From Deltaproteobacteria bacterium (lineage in GTDB: Bacteria; Desulfobacterota; Binatia; Binatales; Binataceae): a stretch of 37,703 nucleotides of DNA. Each line of letters begins with the position of its first letter. Within the stretch, counting starts at the first letter, position 1. This document shows, in pieces, positions 1-5,581 of the stretch. The stretch is from positions 1 to 37,703 of the forward strand of contig JAKAVC010000106.1 in assembly GCA_021817345.1 (NCBI GenBank), in the 5' to 3' direction. The translations under genes and the position numbers were made by a program. Below the pieces are notes generated by a model that did no database searches, was not told where the DNA came from, and saw nothing but the letters and a program-made list of their open reading frames with translations.

Positions 1-171
1 ATTTCACTGCGCAGTGAGGAATCGGAGGTCGCGGTCGGCCACTACAGCTGTATCGCTACTGCGGTTTCGACCTCCGCGTCCAATACGAGCATCGACGCGG
101 CGAACGAATCGGCCCATCTTTCGGCCTACGTGCTGAATCCCGGGATAGTCAACAAGAACAAGGATCGCTGA
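1..171 (+). CDS. 3' end of an unknown protein (partial)
   Basis: Frame 1 is open from the left edge to a TGA at 169-171, giving the last 56 residues of a protein whose start lies outside the window. The tail reads as ordinary protein, with a Ser/Thr/Ala-rich stretch and the ending VLNPGIVNKNKDR. I recognise no family. A strong hairpin followed by T residues begins 22 bases after the stop, which supports this being a real gene end on the plus strand. The function cannot be stated. Confidence 0.5.
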   Translation: MSLRSEESEVAVGHYSCIATAVSTSASNTSIDAANESAHLSAYVLNPGIVNKNKDR

Positions 172-192
172 TCCGACCAGCCATGCGTGCCG

Positions 193-247
193 CCGGCGCG
201 GCCGGGCAAGGGCAAATCGCCGTCCTGGCCGCGCCGGTTGTTTTATT
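193..247 (+). terminator. Rho-independent terminator between convergent genes
   Basis: An 11-bp perfect inverted repeat (193-203 CCGGCGCGGCC with 227-237 GGCCGCGCCGG) encloses a 23-base loop and is followed by the T-rich run TTGTTTTATT (238-247). It sits between the stop of the plus-strand partial gene and the stop of the minus-strand gene ending at 243. The T-run is on the plus-strand side, so it most likely ends the plus-strand transcript. The loop is long, so efficiency is uncertain. Confidence 0.65.
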
Positions 248-734
248 CGCGGCGGCGCGCAGGTCTTTCGGCGGGTGGGCGCTTTCGCTTGCCGCGAAAC
301 GGCGCAAGCTTCTTTAGCGCGTCCATCACGGCTTTGGCCTCGGCCTTTACCGATTCGGGGTCGTGTCCGCGTTCCTCGATGACGCGCGCGACCTCAGCAA
401 TCGTTTTTGCGTAATCGTTCCTGAAGTGCCGGTTGATCTCCTTCCACGGGATTGCGCTCAGCGCCTCGACGGTCTTCGGGCGTGGGCGGTAAAGCCCGCG
501 CGCAAGCAGCACCGCGATCCCCGGATAGCCAAGATAACCCTGCCAGTACGACGCGTTGTCATTCGAGGAAATCTCGTGAAGGTCGGGCGAGTTCTCGACC
601 TCGTAGGTCTTGTCGCCCTCCGAGGAGACGACGGCCGCGCGGGTTTCGTCCTTAAGCGTTACGCGCCCGTCGCCGAGTGCGCCGAGCGCCTCGTACACCT
701 TGACGAGCGGCGGCATCTTCCACGGCTCGGCCAT
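243..734 (-). CDS. Conserved-looking hypothetical protein, 163 aa
   Basis: I do not recognise a family. The start is set at the ATG at 734. The frame stays open to a TTG at 788, which would add 18 residues, so the N-terminus is uncertain. The sequence looks like real soluble protein: an N-terminal half with KVYEALGALGDGRV and DLHEISSNDNASYWQGYLGYPGIAVL, then a helical, charged C-terminal half ending in a Lys/Arg-rich tail. No signal peptide or membrane segment is visible. The early part resembles a small alpha/beta domain, but no catalytic motif stands out. It is divergent from the GST gene (855), so the roughly 120 bases between them must hold both promoters. The competing plus-strand frame at 363-803 is Arg-rich and judged a shadow. 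Confidence 0.7.
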   Translation of the reverse strand: MAEPWKMPPLVKVYEALGALGDGRVTLKDETRAAVVSSEGDKTYEVENSPDLHEISSNDNASYWQGYLGYPGIAVLLARGLYRPRPKTVEALSAIPWKEINRHFRNDYAKTIAEVARVIEERGHDPESVKAEAKAVMDALKKLAPFRGKRKRPPAERPARRRE

Positions 735-840
735 GCTTTTCTCTATTGCGGAGCGGACGCGATGGGGCAAGTCCGGCAAGTCCCGCAAGCCATTTCGGCT
801 TGACGGTCAAACGCGCCGGAATCTAACATCGCGGATGTCC

Positions 841-845
841 GGAGG
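841..845 (+). promoter_or_regulatory. Shine-Dalgarno that fixes the GST start upstream of an in-frame TGA
   Basis: GGAGG at 841-845 lies 9 bases before an ATG at 855-857. This is the best ribosome site in the region. It places translation initiation ten codons upstream of the TGA at 882-884, in the same frame as the rest of the GST. No comparable site precedes the TTG at 915, the only nearby start after the TGA. Confidence 0.8.
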
Positions 846-854
846 CGCCGTCCG

Positions 855-1469
855 ATGCTGAGGCTTTTCGACTACAAGCCGTGACCGTATGCGCGCAAAA
901 CGCGCATCGCCCTTTTGGAAAAAGGGCTCCAATGGGAAACCACGTGGCTTGACCTGCCCAAGGGCGAGCACAAGAAGCCCGAATACCTTGCGATAAACCC
1001 GCTGGGCAAGGTGCCGGCGCTCATCGACGACGCCGTCGTCGTTCACGACTCAACGATAATCAACGAGTATCTCGAGGATAGCTTTCCAAAGGCGCCGCCG
1101 CTTCTGCCCAGGGATCCCGCGATGAAGGCGCGGGCGCGCTCGCTTGAGGATTACGCGGACGCCTACCTGGCGCCCTCGCTCTACAAGATTCTGCGCGAGA
1201 TGCGAAAGCCCGAAGCCGAGCGCGACCGGGAGCGGCTCAGGGAAGGCGAGCAGGAAGTGCTGAAACACTTCGCCTACCTCGACGGACAACTGAAAGGGCG
1301 GCAGTTCTTCGCCGGGATGTTCAGCGTTGCGGATATTTCGTTTATCCCGCAGCTTTCGAACTACGAACGGACGGGCTACAAAATCTCCGACGAGTTTCCC
1401 AACCTGAAGGGATGGTGGGAACGGATGAAGGCGCGTCCGAGCTACGCCGCGAGCATGCCCACCGATTGA
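855..1469 (+). CDS. Glutathione S-transferase with in-frame TGA at the active-site position (candidate selenoprotein)
   Basis: Read through the TGA at 882-884 this is a 204-residue GST. The N-terminus is MLRLFDYKP-(TGA)-PYARKTRIALLEKG, the usual beta1-alpha1 segment of the thioredoxin-fold domain. The TGA is residue 10, where many GST-like proteins have the Ser or Cys that activates glutathione. The rest is normal: NPLGKVPALIDD (cis-Pro region), DSTIINEYLED (the gamma-glutamyl-binding Glu/Asp-Ser region) and an all-helical C-terminal domain with FSVADISFIPQL. An SD at 841-845 supports the ATG at 855. A start after the TGA (TTG 915) lacks an SD and would remove the glutathione-site strand and helix. 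Two perfect hairpins directly follow the TGA (889-927). Sec insertion is therefore my preferred reading; a nonsense mutation or a sequencing error from Ser or Cys is the alternative. Sec-containing GST homologues have, as I recall, been reported from marine metagenomes. Confidence 0.75.
889..927 (+). promoter_or_regulatory. Tandem hairpins after the TGA, SECIS-like
   Basis: Two perfect hairpins lie inside the coding sequence just after the TGA. Hairpin 1 pairs 889-895 (ATGCGCG) with 901-907 (CGCGCAT) around the loop CAAAA. Hairpin 2 pairs 909-916 (GCCCTTTT) with 920-927 (AAAAGGGC) around the loop GGA at 917-919. One base separates them. Bacterial SECIS elements are described as stem-loops with a G in the first two loop bases and the apical loop about 16-37 nt after the UGA. 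Hairpin 2 has G at loop positions 1 and 2, and 32 bases lie between the TGA and its loop. There is no T-run after it, so a terminator is unlikely. The assignment is inferred from geometry only. Confidence 0.5.
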
Positions 1470-1520
1470 GCGACACGCCGCGCGCGTTGTGCAAGATTCT
1501 CCGCAAGGAGAACATGCAAG

Positions 1521-1985
1521 ATGGCTGGTCAGCCGATCGGTAAGCTCGACCATATCGGAATCGCGGTAAACAATCTCGCCGTGGCGCGCGCGTTCTGGGA
1601 GAACACGATGGGCGCGCGGTTCATGTACGAATGGGAGAATCCCGAGGCGGGTTACAAGCTCGTCGAGCTTGAGCTCGCCGGGCTCACCGTCGAACTCCTG
1701 GAGCCGCTCGGCGGGAATTCATTCCTGCGCAAATTTATCGACAGGCACGGCGAGGGGATGCATCACATGACCTTCGCCCTGCCCGACGTGAAGAGCAAGG
1801 CGGCGGAACTGAAGGCGCGCGGCGTCCGCGTGGTGGACGAACACGAATTCTCGCCAACGTCCTACGAATGTTTCATCTCGCCGCGCTCGAGCCACGGCGT
1901 CCTGATTCAGCTCGGTTCCGGCTATCCGACGCTCGCGAACGCGGCCGAATGGGCGAAGGCGCCCGGCAAGCCTCAGGCCGAGTAG
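1521..1985 (+). CDS. VOC-family protein, methylmalonyl-CoA epimerase-like
   Basis: This 154-residue single-domain protein has the vicinal-oxygen-chelate fold pattern. It opens with KLDHIGIAVNNLAVARAFWE (a beta strand with a metal-binding His), continues with VELELAGLTVELLEPLG and GEGMHHMTFALPDV (second His), and ends with SPRSSHGVLIQLG, where epimerases and glyoxalases usually carry a metal-binding Glu; here the position reads Gln in VLIQLG. Length and motif order match methylmalonyl-CoA epimerase and related VOC proteins, but substrate cannot be fixed from sequence. The SD AAGGAG (1504-1509) lies 11 bases before the ATG. It follows the GST by 51 bases, so both may be one transcript. Its last 13 bases overlap the convergent SDR gene. 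Confidence 0.8.
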   Translation: MAGQPIGKLDHIGIAVNNLAVARAFWENTMGARFMYEWENPEAGYKLVELELAGLTVELLEPLGGNSFLRKFIDRHGEGMHHMTFALPDVKSKAAELKARGVRVVDEHEFSPTSYECFISPRSSHGVLIQLGSGYPTLANAAEWAKAPGKPQAE

Positions 1986-2752
1986 CCGCCGTCAACCGGG
2001 ATTGCGAGTCCGGTCAGGAACTCGGATTCGTCGCTCGCGAGGAAAAGCGCGAGATGTGCGGTGTCGAGCGCGCGTCCGAGCCGCCCCATCGGGATTTGCG
2101 CCGCCGCGGCTTTCCTCATCGCGTCGAACGAAACCGTCGCCCCTCTGGGCAGGAACCTGGGCAGCATCGGAGTGTCCGCCGCGACCGGGCAGATCGCGTT
2201 GACGCGGATCTTTCGCGAGGCGAGCTCGACCGCGAGCGATTTGGTTAGTGCGACGACCGCGCCCTTGGAAGCGCAATAGATGCTCAGATTCGGCCGTCCC
2301 CTGAGCGCCGCCATCGAGGCCATGTTGATAATCGAGCCGCCCGCGCCAGCGTTGGACTTTTCGATTGCGGGCGCGCCGTACCTGCATCCGAAGAGCACGC
2401 CCTTCAGGTTCACGTCCATGATATGGGCGTACTGATGCTCGGTTATTTCGGCGATCGGCGTCTGCTCCATCGCGACGCCGGCGTTGTTGAACAGGATGTC
2501 GAGGCGGCTGAAGGTCTCCATTGTTTCTTCAACCATCGCTTTAACTTGCTCGGGATGGCTGAGATCGGTGCGGATGAAGATCGCGCGGGCGCCGTGCGAG
2601 GCTATCTGCGAGGCGGTATCGCTTCCACCGGTTTCGTCGAGATCGGCGATCGCGACCGACGCGCCTTCGCGCGCGAAGAGGATCGCCGACTCTCGTCCGA
2701 AGCCGGAACCGGCGCCGGTGATAAGTGCGACCTTGCCCTTGAGCCTGTCCAT
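1973..2752 (-). CDS. SDR-family NAD(P)-dependent oxidoreductase
   Basis: The start chosen at 2752 gives 259 residues, the classical short-chain dehydrogenase length. The open frame extends to 2833, but the added N-terminus is basic and unlike the family. Motifs in order: the dinucleotide-binding GAGSGFG near the N-terminus, Asp after the second strand (IADLD) suggesting NAD preference, NNAGVA, the catalytic Ser region NMASMAALRG, the catalytic YCASK, and the C-terminal FLASDESEFLTGLAIPVDGG. It oxidises or reduces an alcohol or ketone on an unknown substrate in the cytoplasm. It is convergent with the VOC gene and divergent from argS. Confidence 0.9.
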   Translation of the reverse strand: MDRLKGKVALITGAGSGFGRESAILFAREGASVAIADLDETGGSDTASQIASHGARAIFIRTDLSHPEQVKAMVEETMETFSRLDILFNNAGVAMEQTPIAEITEHQYAHIMDVNLKGVLFGCRYGAPAIEKSNAGAGGSIINMASMAALRGRPNLSIYCASKGAVVALTKSLAVELASRKIRVNAICPVAADTPMLPRFLPRGATVSFDAMRKAAAAQIPMGRLGRALDTAHLALFLASDESEFLTGLAIPVDGGYSA

Positions 2753-2922
2753 CGGCAGCTCCCTCGTTCTTTGCAGGGGCGCGTGACGGCTGAATATGCG
2801 CGTTAGGCGCGCGCGCCCTGGCGTCGAGGCCAAGGTTTCATCGCCCGAGTTGCTGCGTCAAGCTGAAGCCGCGCCTTAACAGGCGGGGGTGTATCTGGCA
2901 GATTCTTTAAACGACCTTTTAG

Positions 2923-4602
2923 ATGAAAGACCTCATCGTTCCCATTATTTCTGCGGCGATCGAACGGGCCCATGCCGCCGGCAGGCTCAAATCCGCGCCG
3001 TCCGGCGAGATTGCTGTCGAAGAACCGAAGGATCCGTCGCACGGCGATGCCGCGACGAACGTCGCGCTCGCGATGGCGCGGGCCGAAGGAATGCCGCCAC
3101 GCAAAATAGCGGAAACGCTCCGTGAATTCATCGAGATTCCCCCCGAAATCAGGGAAGTCTCGGTCGCCGGTCCGGGGTTCATCAATTTCCGGATGGCGCC
3201 GCTTTACTGGCATCGCGAGATGCGCCGGGCGGCGGCGATGCGCGAGGCGTACTTTCGCCCGCGCAAATGGAAGATTCGCGAAGGCGGCAACGACACCGTA
3301 CAGGTCGAGTTCCTCTCCGCAAATCCGACCGGGCCGCTGACCGTGGGACACGGCCGAAACGCGGTGCTGGGCGATACACTCGCGCGGCTTTACGAAGCTG
3401 CGGGCTTTGCCGTTACGCGCGAGTACTATTTCAACAACGGCGGCCGCCAGATGCGGCTGCTCGGCGAATCGGTGCGCGCGCGCTATCTGCAGGAACTCGG
3501 ACGCGAGGCGACGCTGCCCGAAGACGGCTACCAGGGCGAGTATATCCGCGAGATCGCGCGCGAACTGGTCAGACAGCACGGCGCAAGTCTTGCCGATTCC
3601 GCGGAACTGGAAGTCTTCCGCGCCGCCGCCGAGCAGGCGATCTTCGCCGACATCCGCAGGACCTGCGAACGGCTCGGAATCCGCTTCGACGTTTATACCA
3701 ACGAACTCGACCTCGTGCGCGACGGCAAGGTTGCCGAGGTGCTTGCGGGGCTTCGAGAGCGCGGACTCGTCGCCGAATACGACGGCGCGGTATGGCTTCG
3801 CGCTGAGCCGCTCGGCCTGCCCAAGGACCGCGCGCTGGTCCGCTCGGGAGGCGAGCAGGAACCGATCTACCGCACCCCCGATATCGCCTATCATATGGAC
3901 AAACTGCGCCGCGGCTTCGACCTGGTGATCGACGTTTTCGGCGCTGACCATCTGTCCGAGCACGAGGACGTAATCGCGGCGGTGCGCGCGCTCGGCGGCG
4001 AGACTTCGCGCATCCGCGCGATCATCTACCAGTTCGTTACGCTGACGCGCGGCGGCGAGAAGGTGAAGATGTCCACGCGCAGGGCGACCTACGTCACCCT
4101 GGAAGAGCTGATCGACGAGGTCGGCTCGGACGTGGCGCGTTTTTTCTTCCTGTTCCGCAAGCACAACAGCCATCTCGACTTCGACCTCGATCTCGCCAAG
4201 AAGCAGGCGCCCGAGAACCCGGTTTTCTATGTGCAATACGCGCACGCGCGCCTTGCGAGCGTCTTTCGCGAGGCCGAGAAGGCCGGCCTTGCGCTGCCGG
4301 CCGACGACGCGGCGATCGATCTTTCGCTTCTTTCGGACGAGGAGATCGAACTGACCAAGCGCGCGCTCAAGCTGGCCGAGGTTTCCACGCTGGCGGCGCG
4401 CGAACTGGAGCCGCATCGGATTCCGTTCCATCTCCTCGAACTGGCCGGCGACTTCCATCGCTACTACAACAAGCCAACCAACCGTATAATCGGTCCGGAG
4501 CGCGAACTGAGTCTCGCGCGGCTTTACCTGGCCGGATTGCTCAAGTGCGCAATCGCGGCGGGTCTTGGATTGCTCGGGGTGAGTTCGCCGGAGCGGATGT
4601 GA
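2923..4602 (+). CDS. argS: Arginyl-tRNA synthetase
   Basis: Class I aminoacyl-tRNA synthetase that charges tRNA-Arg with arginine in the cytoplasm. At 559 residues it has the family's usual length. An N-terminal Add1 domain contains DPSHGDAATNVAL and VAGPGFINF. The HIGH-type signature is NPTGPLTVGHGRN around residues 135-145. A KMSKS-like KMSTR lies near residue 382 (GGEKVKMSTRR). The C-terminal DALR anticodon-binding domain follows YVQYAHARLASV and ends with HRYYNKPTNRI. The ATG lies 12 bases before the next gene's partner start downstream (4602 to 4615), so argS and the SPOR gene are probably cotranscribed. A TTAACA at 2876-2881 is a possible -35, but no good -10 follows it. Confidence 0.97.
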   Translation: MKDLIVPIISAAIERAHAAGRLKSAPSGEIAVEEPKDPSHGDAATNVALAMARAEGMPPRKIAETLREFIEIPPEIREVSVAGPGFINFRMAPLYWHREMRRAAAMREAYFRPRKWKIREGGNDTVQVEFLSANPTGPLTVGHGRNAVLGDTLARLYEAAGFAVTREYYFNNGGRQMRLLGESVRARYLQELGREATLPEDGYQGEYIREIARELVRQHGASLADSAELEVFRAAAEQAIFADIRRTCERLGIRFDVYTNELDLVRDGKVAEVLAGLRERGLVAEYDGAVWLRAEPLGLPKDRALVRSGGEQEPIYRTPDIAYHMDKLRRGFDLVIDVFGADHLSEHEDVIAAVRALGGETSRIRAIIYQFVTLTRGGEKVKMSTRRATYVTLEELIDEVGSDVARFFFLFRKHNSHLDFDLDLAKKQAPENPVFYVQYAHARLASVFREAEKAGLALPADDAAIDLSLLSDEEIELTKRALKLAEVSTLAARELEPHRIPFHLLELAGDFHRYYNKPTNRIIGPERELSLARLYLAGLLKCAIAAGLGLLGVSSPERM

Positions 4603-4614
4603 GGTTAATCTCGT

Positions 4615-5325
4615 ATGCGCTTTGAGATACGGGCGCCGGGGATGGTGCTGATACTGCTCGGGCTGGCTGGACTGTCCGGCGTTGTGTTCGCGCTTGGCCT
4701 GGTAGCCGGATACGAGATGGCTCGGCAGACGGCGCCGCAGACCGCCGAGGTCGCAAGCGTGTTTCCGGCGCCGAGCCCGCCAGCGGTCGAGGCGACGCCA
4801 GCGGCTTCGCCCACGACACAGGCGATGACCGCCTCCGTCTCGCCGGAAGCGCACGCGAGCGAGATTGCGCCGGCGGTCCTGCCGACACGGCGGCCGGCTG
4901 CGATGCCTTCGGTGGCTGAGCGCGAAGCTCCTCCGGTTCTTCCGGCCAGAACCGCGGCGCCCTCGCCGGCCGCAATTGCGACCCCGCGGGTTGCCCGTGA
5001 GACGGCCGCGCGTCCTGAACGGTCCCCCGAAGCGCGCGCGACCTCCGAGGAACGGCCCGCTCCGCACGAGGCGTCCGCTTCCGCCGAACGCACGAAGCCC
5101 TACAACATCCAGATCGACGCGGTTATGGACAGGCATAATGCCGAGCAGATGTCCGCGCGGATTCGCAAGCTCGGTTATCCCGCGTTCCTCGTGCCGACCA
5201 CTATCGCCGGGCAGACCTGGTGGCGGGTGCGCGTCGGACCGTACCAGACCGAGGACGAAGCGCGCGCCGCGCAGGACAAGCTTCGCCAGCAATACGGCGA
5301 GGCCTACAAGTCGGGCAGGTTTTGA
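4615..5325 (+). CDS. SPOR-domain membrane protein
   Basis: A 236-residue protein with one N-terminal membrane segment (about residues 8-33, MVLILLGLAGLSGVVFALGL), a long Ala/Pro/Glu-rich linker (about 40-160) and a C-terminal SPOR domain (about 162-236). The domain begins YNIQIDAVMDRHNAEQMSAR and contains TWWRVRVGPYQTEDEARAAQ, the typical SPOR ending. SPOR domains bind denuded glycan strands of septal peptidoglycan, so this is probably a periplasmic, inner-membrane-anchored division or cell-wall protein. An argS-SPOR gene order is common in proteobacteria. The linker's low complexity makes orthology to FtsN or DedD uncertain. Confidence 0.9.
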   Translation: MRFEIRAPGMVLILLGLAGLSGVVFALGLVAGYEMARQTAPQTAEVASVFPAPSPPAVEATPAASPTTQAMTASVSPEAHASEIAPAVLPTRRPAAMPSVAEREAPPVLPARTAAPSPAAIATPRVARETAARPERSPEARATSEERPAPHEASASAERTKPYNIQIDAVMDRHNAEQMSARIRKLGYPAFLVPTTIAGQTWWRVRVGPYQTEDEARAAQDKLRQQYGEAYKSGRF

Positions 5326-5345
5326 CGCGGTTTCGGCTGAATCGG

Positions 5346-5374
5346 TTGACAAGCATCCGAGCAGACGGTTAACC
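5346..5374 (+). promoter_or_regulatory. Candidate trp promoter, TTGACA-N17-TTAACC
   Basis: TTGACA (5346-5351) is a perfect -35 box. After a 17-base spacer comes TTAACC (5369-5374). Alone the -10 is weak, but the E. coli trp promoter has the same plan: TTGACA, 17 bases, TTAACT, with GTTAAC across the -10 as part of the TrpR operator. Here GGTTAACC (5367-5374) is an 8-bp palindrome at the same place. The predicted start, near 5381, would leave only about 5-8 bases before the leader peptide ATG. Confidence 0.5.
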
Positions 5375-5383
5375 TGCTTGTCA
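5347..5383 (+). repeat. Inverted repeats across the trp promoter (possible operator)
   Basis: TGACAAGC (5347-5354) and GCTTGTCA (5376-5383) form a perfect 8-bp inverted repeat that spans the promoter. Nested inside are AGCAG (5360-5364) and CTGCT (5374-5378) flanking the palindrome GGTTAACC. The symmetry is centred near the -10 box, where a repressor would act. The half-sites are not the E. coli TrpR CTAG type, so the binding protein, if any, is unknown. Confidence 0.35.
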
Positions 5384-5385
5384 CG

Positions 5386-5466
5386 ATGATGGATCGCGTA
5401 AACGGGATCGATTGGGCGGGCTGGCGCTGGTGCGTCAATGCGCTCGCCTGCGCGCCGGGTTCGTAA
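5386..5466 (+). CDS. trpL: trp operon leader peptide (26 aa, Trp-rich)
   Basis: A 26-codon frame from ATG 5386 (a second ATG at 5389) to TAA 5464-5466 contains WAGWRW, three Trp codons within six (5413, 5422, 5428). Trp is rare, so this density directly before trpE is the hallmark of an attenuation leader peptide. Ribosome stalling at these codons when charged tRNA-Trp is scarce would free the segment 5443-5452 to pair with 5497-5506. The peptide itself needs no function. No clear SD is visible, and translation may be near-leaderless if the promoter at 5346-5374 is used. Confidence 0.75.
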   Translation: MMDRVNGIDWAGWRWCVNALACAPGS

Positions 5467-5531
5467 TCCACTATAACCGGGCGTTTTTACAAGGGTCGCA
5501 GGCGAGATTTCCTGCGGCCCTTTTTGTTTTT
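5422..5531 (+). promoter_or_regulatory. trp transcription attenuator (pause, antiterminator and terminator)
   Basis: Three mutually exclusive pairings are visible. Segment 1:2 pairs TGGCGC (5422-5427, in the Trp codons) with GCGCCG (5452-5457). Segment 2:3, the antiterminator, pairs CTCGCCTGCG (5443-5452) with CGCAGGCGAG (5497-5506), 10 perfect base pairs. Segment 3:4, the terminator, pairs GGGTCGCAGG (5493-5502) with CCTGCGGCCC (5511-5520), 10 bp including one G-T, followed by TTTTTGTTTTT (5521-5531). This is the layout of the enterobacterial trp attenuator. High Trp lets the ribosome pass, blocks segment 2 and terminates; low Trp stalls it and allows read-through into trpE. Confidence 0.85.
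5493..5531 (+). terminator. Intrinsic terminator of the trp attenuator
   Basis: The stem 5493-5502/5511-5520 with an 8-base loop and an 11-base T-rich run sits 51 bases before trpE. It is a textbook intrinsic terminator in a place where it would block its own operon unless regulated. It shares its 5' arm with the antiterminator. Confidence 0.88.
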
Positions 5532-5581
5532 CGCGGCCGCTGACGCGACCCCGGAGTTCCGGGTGAACGGGAGAATACGCG

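Noticed and set aside
889-927. The tandem hairpins as a transcription terminator
   Set aside because: No T-run follows on either strand, and they lie inside a continuous coding frame.
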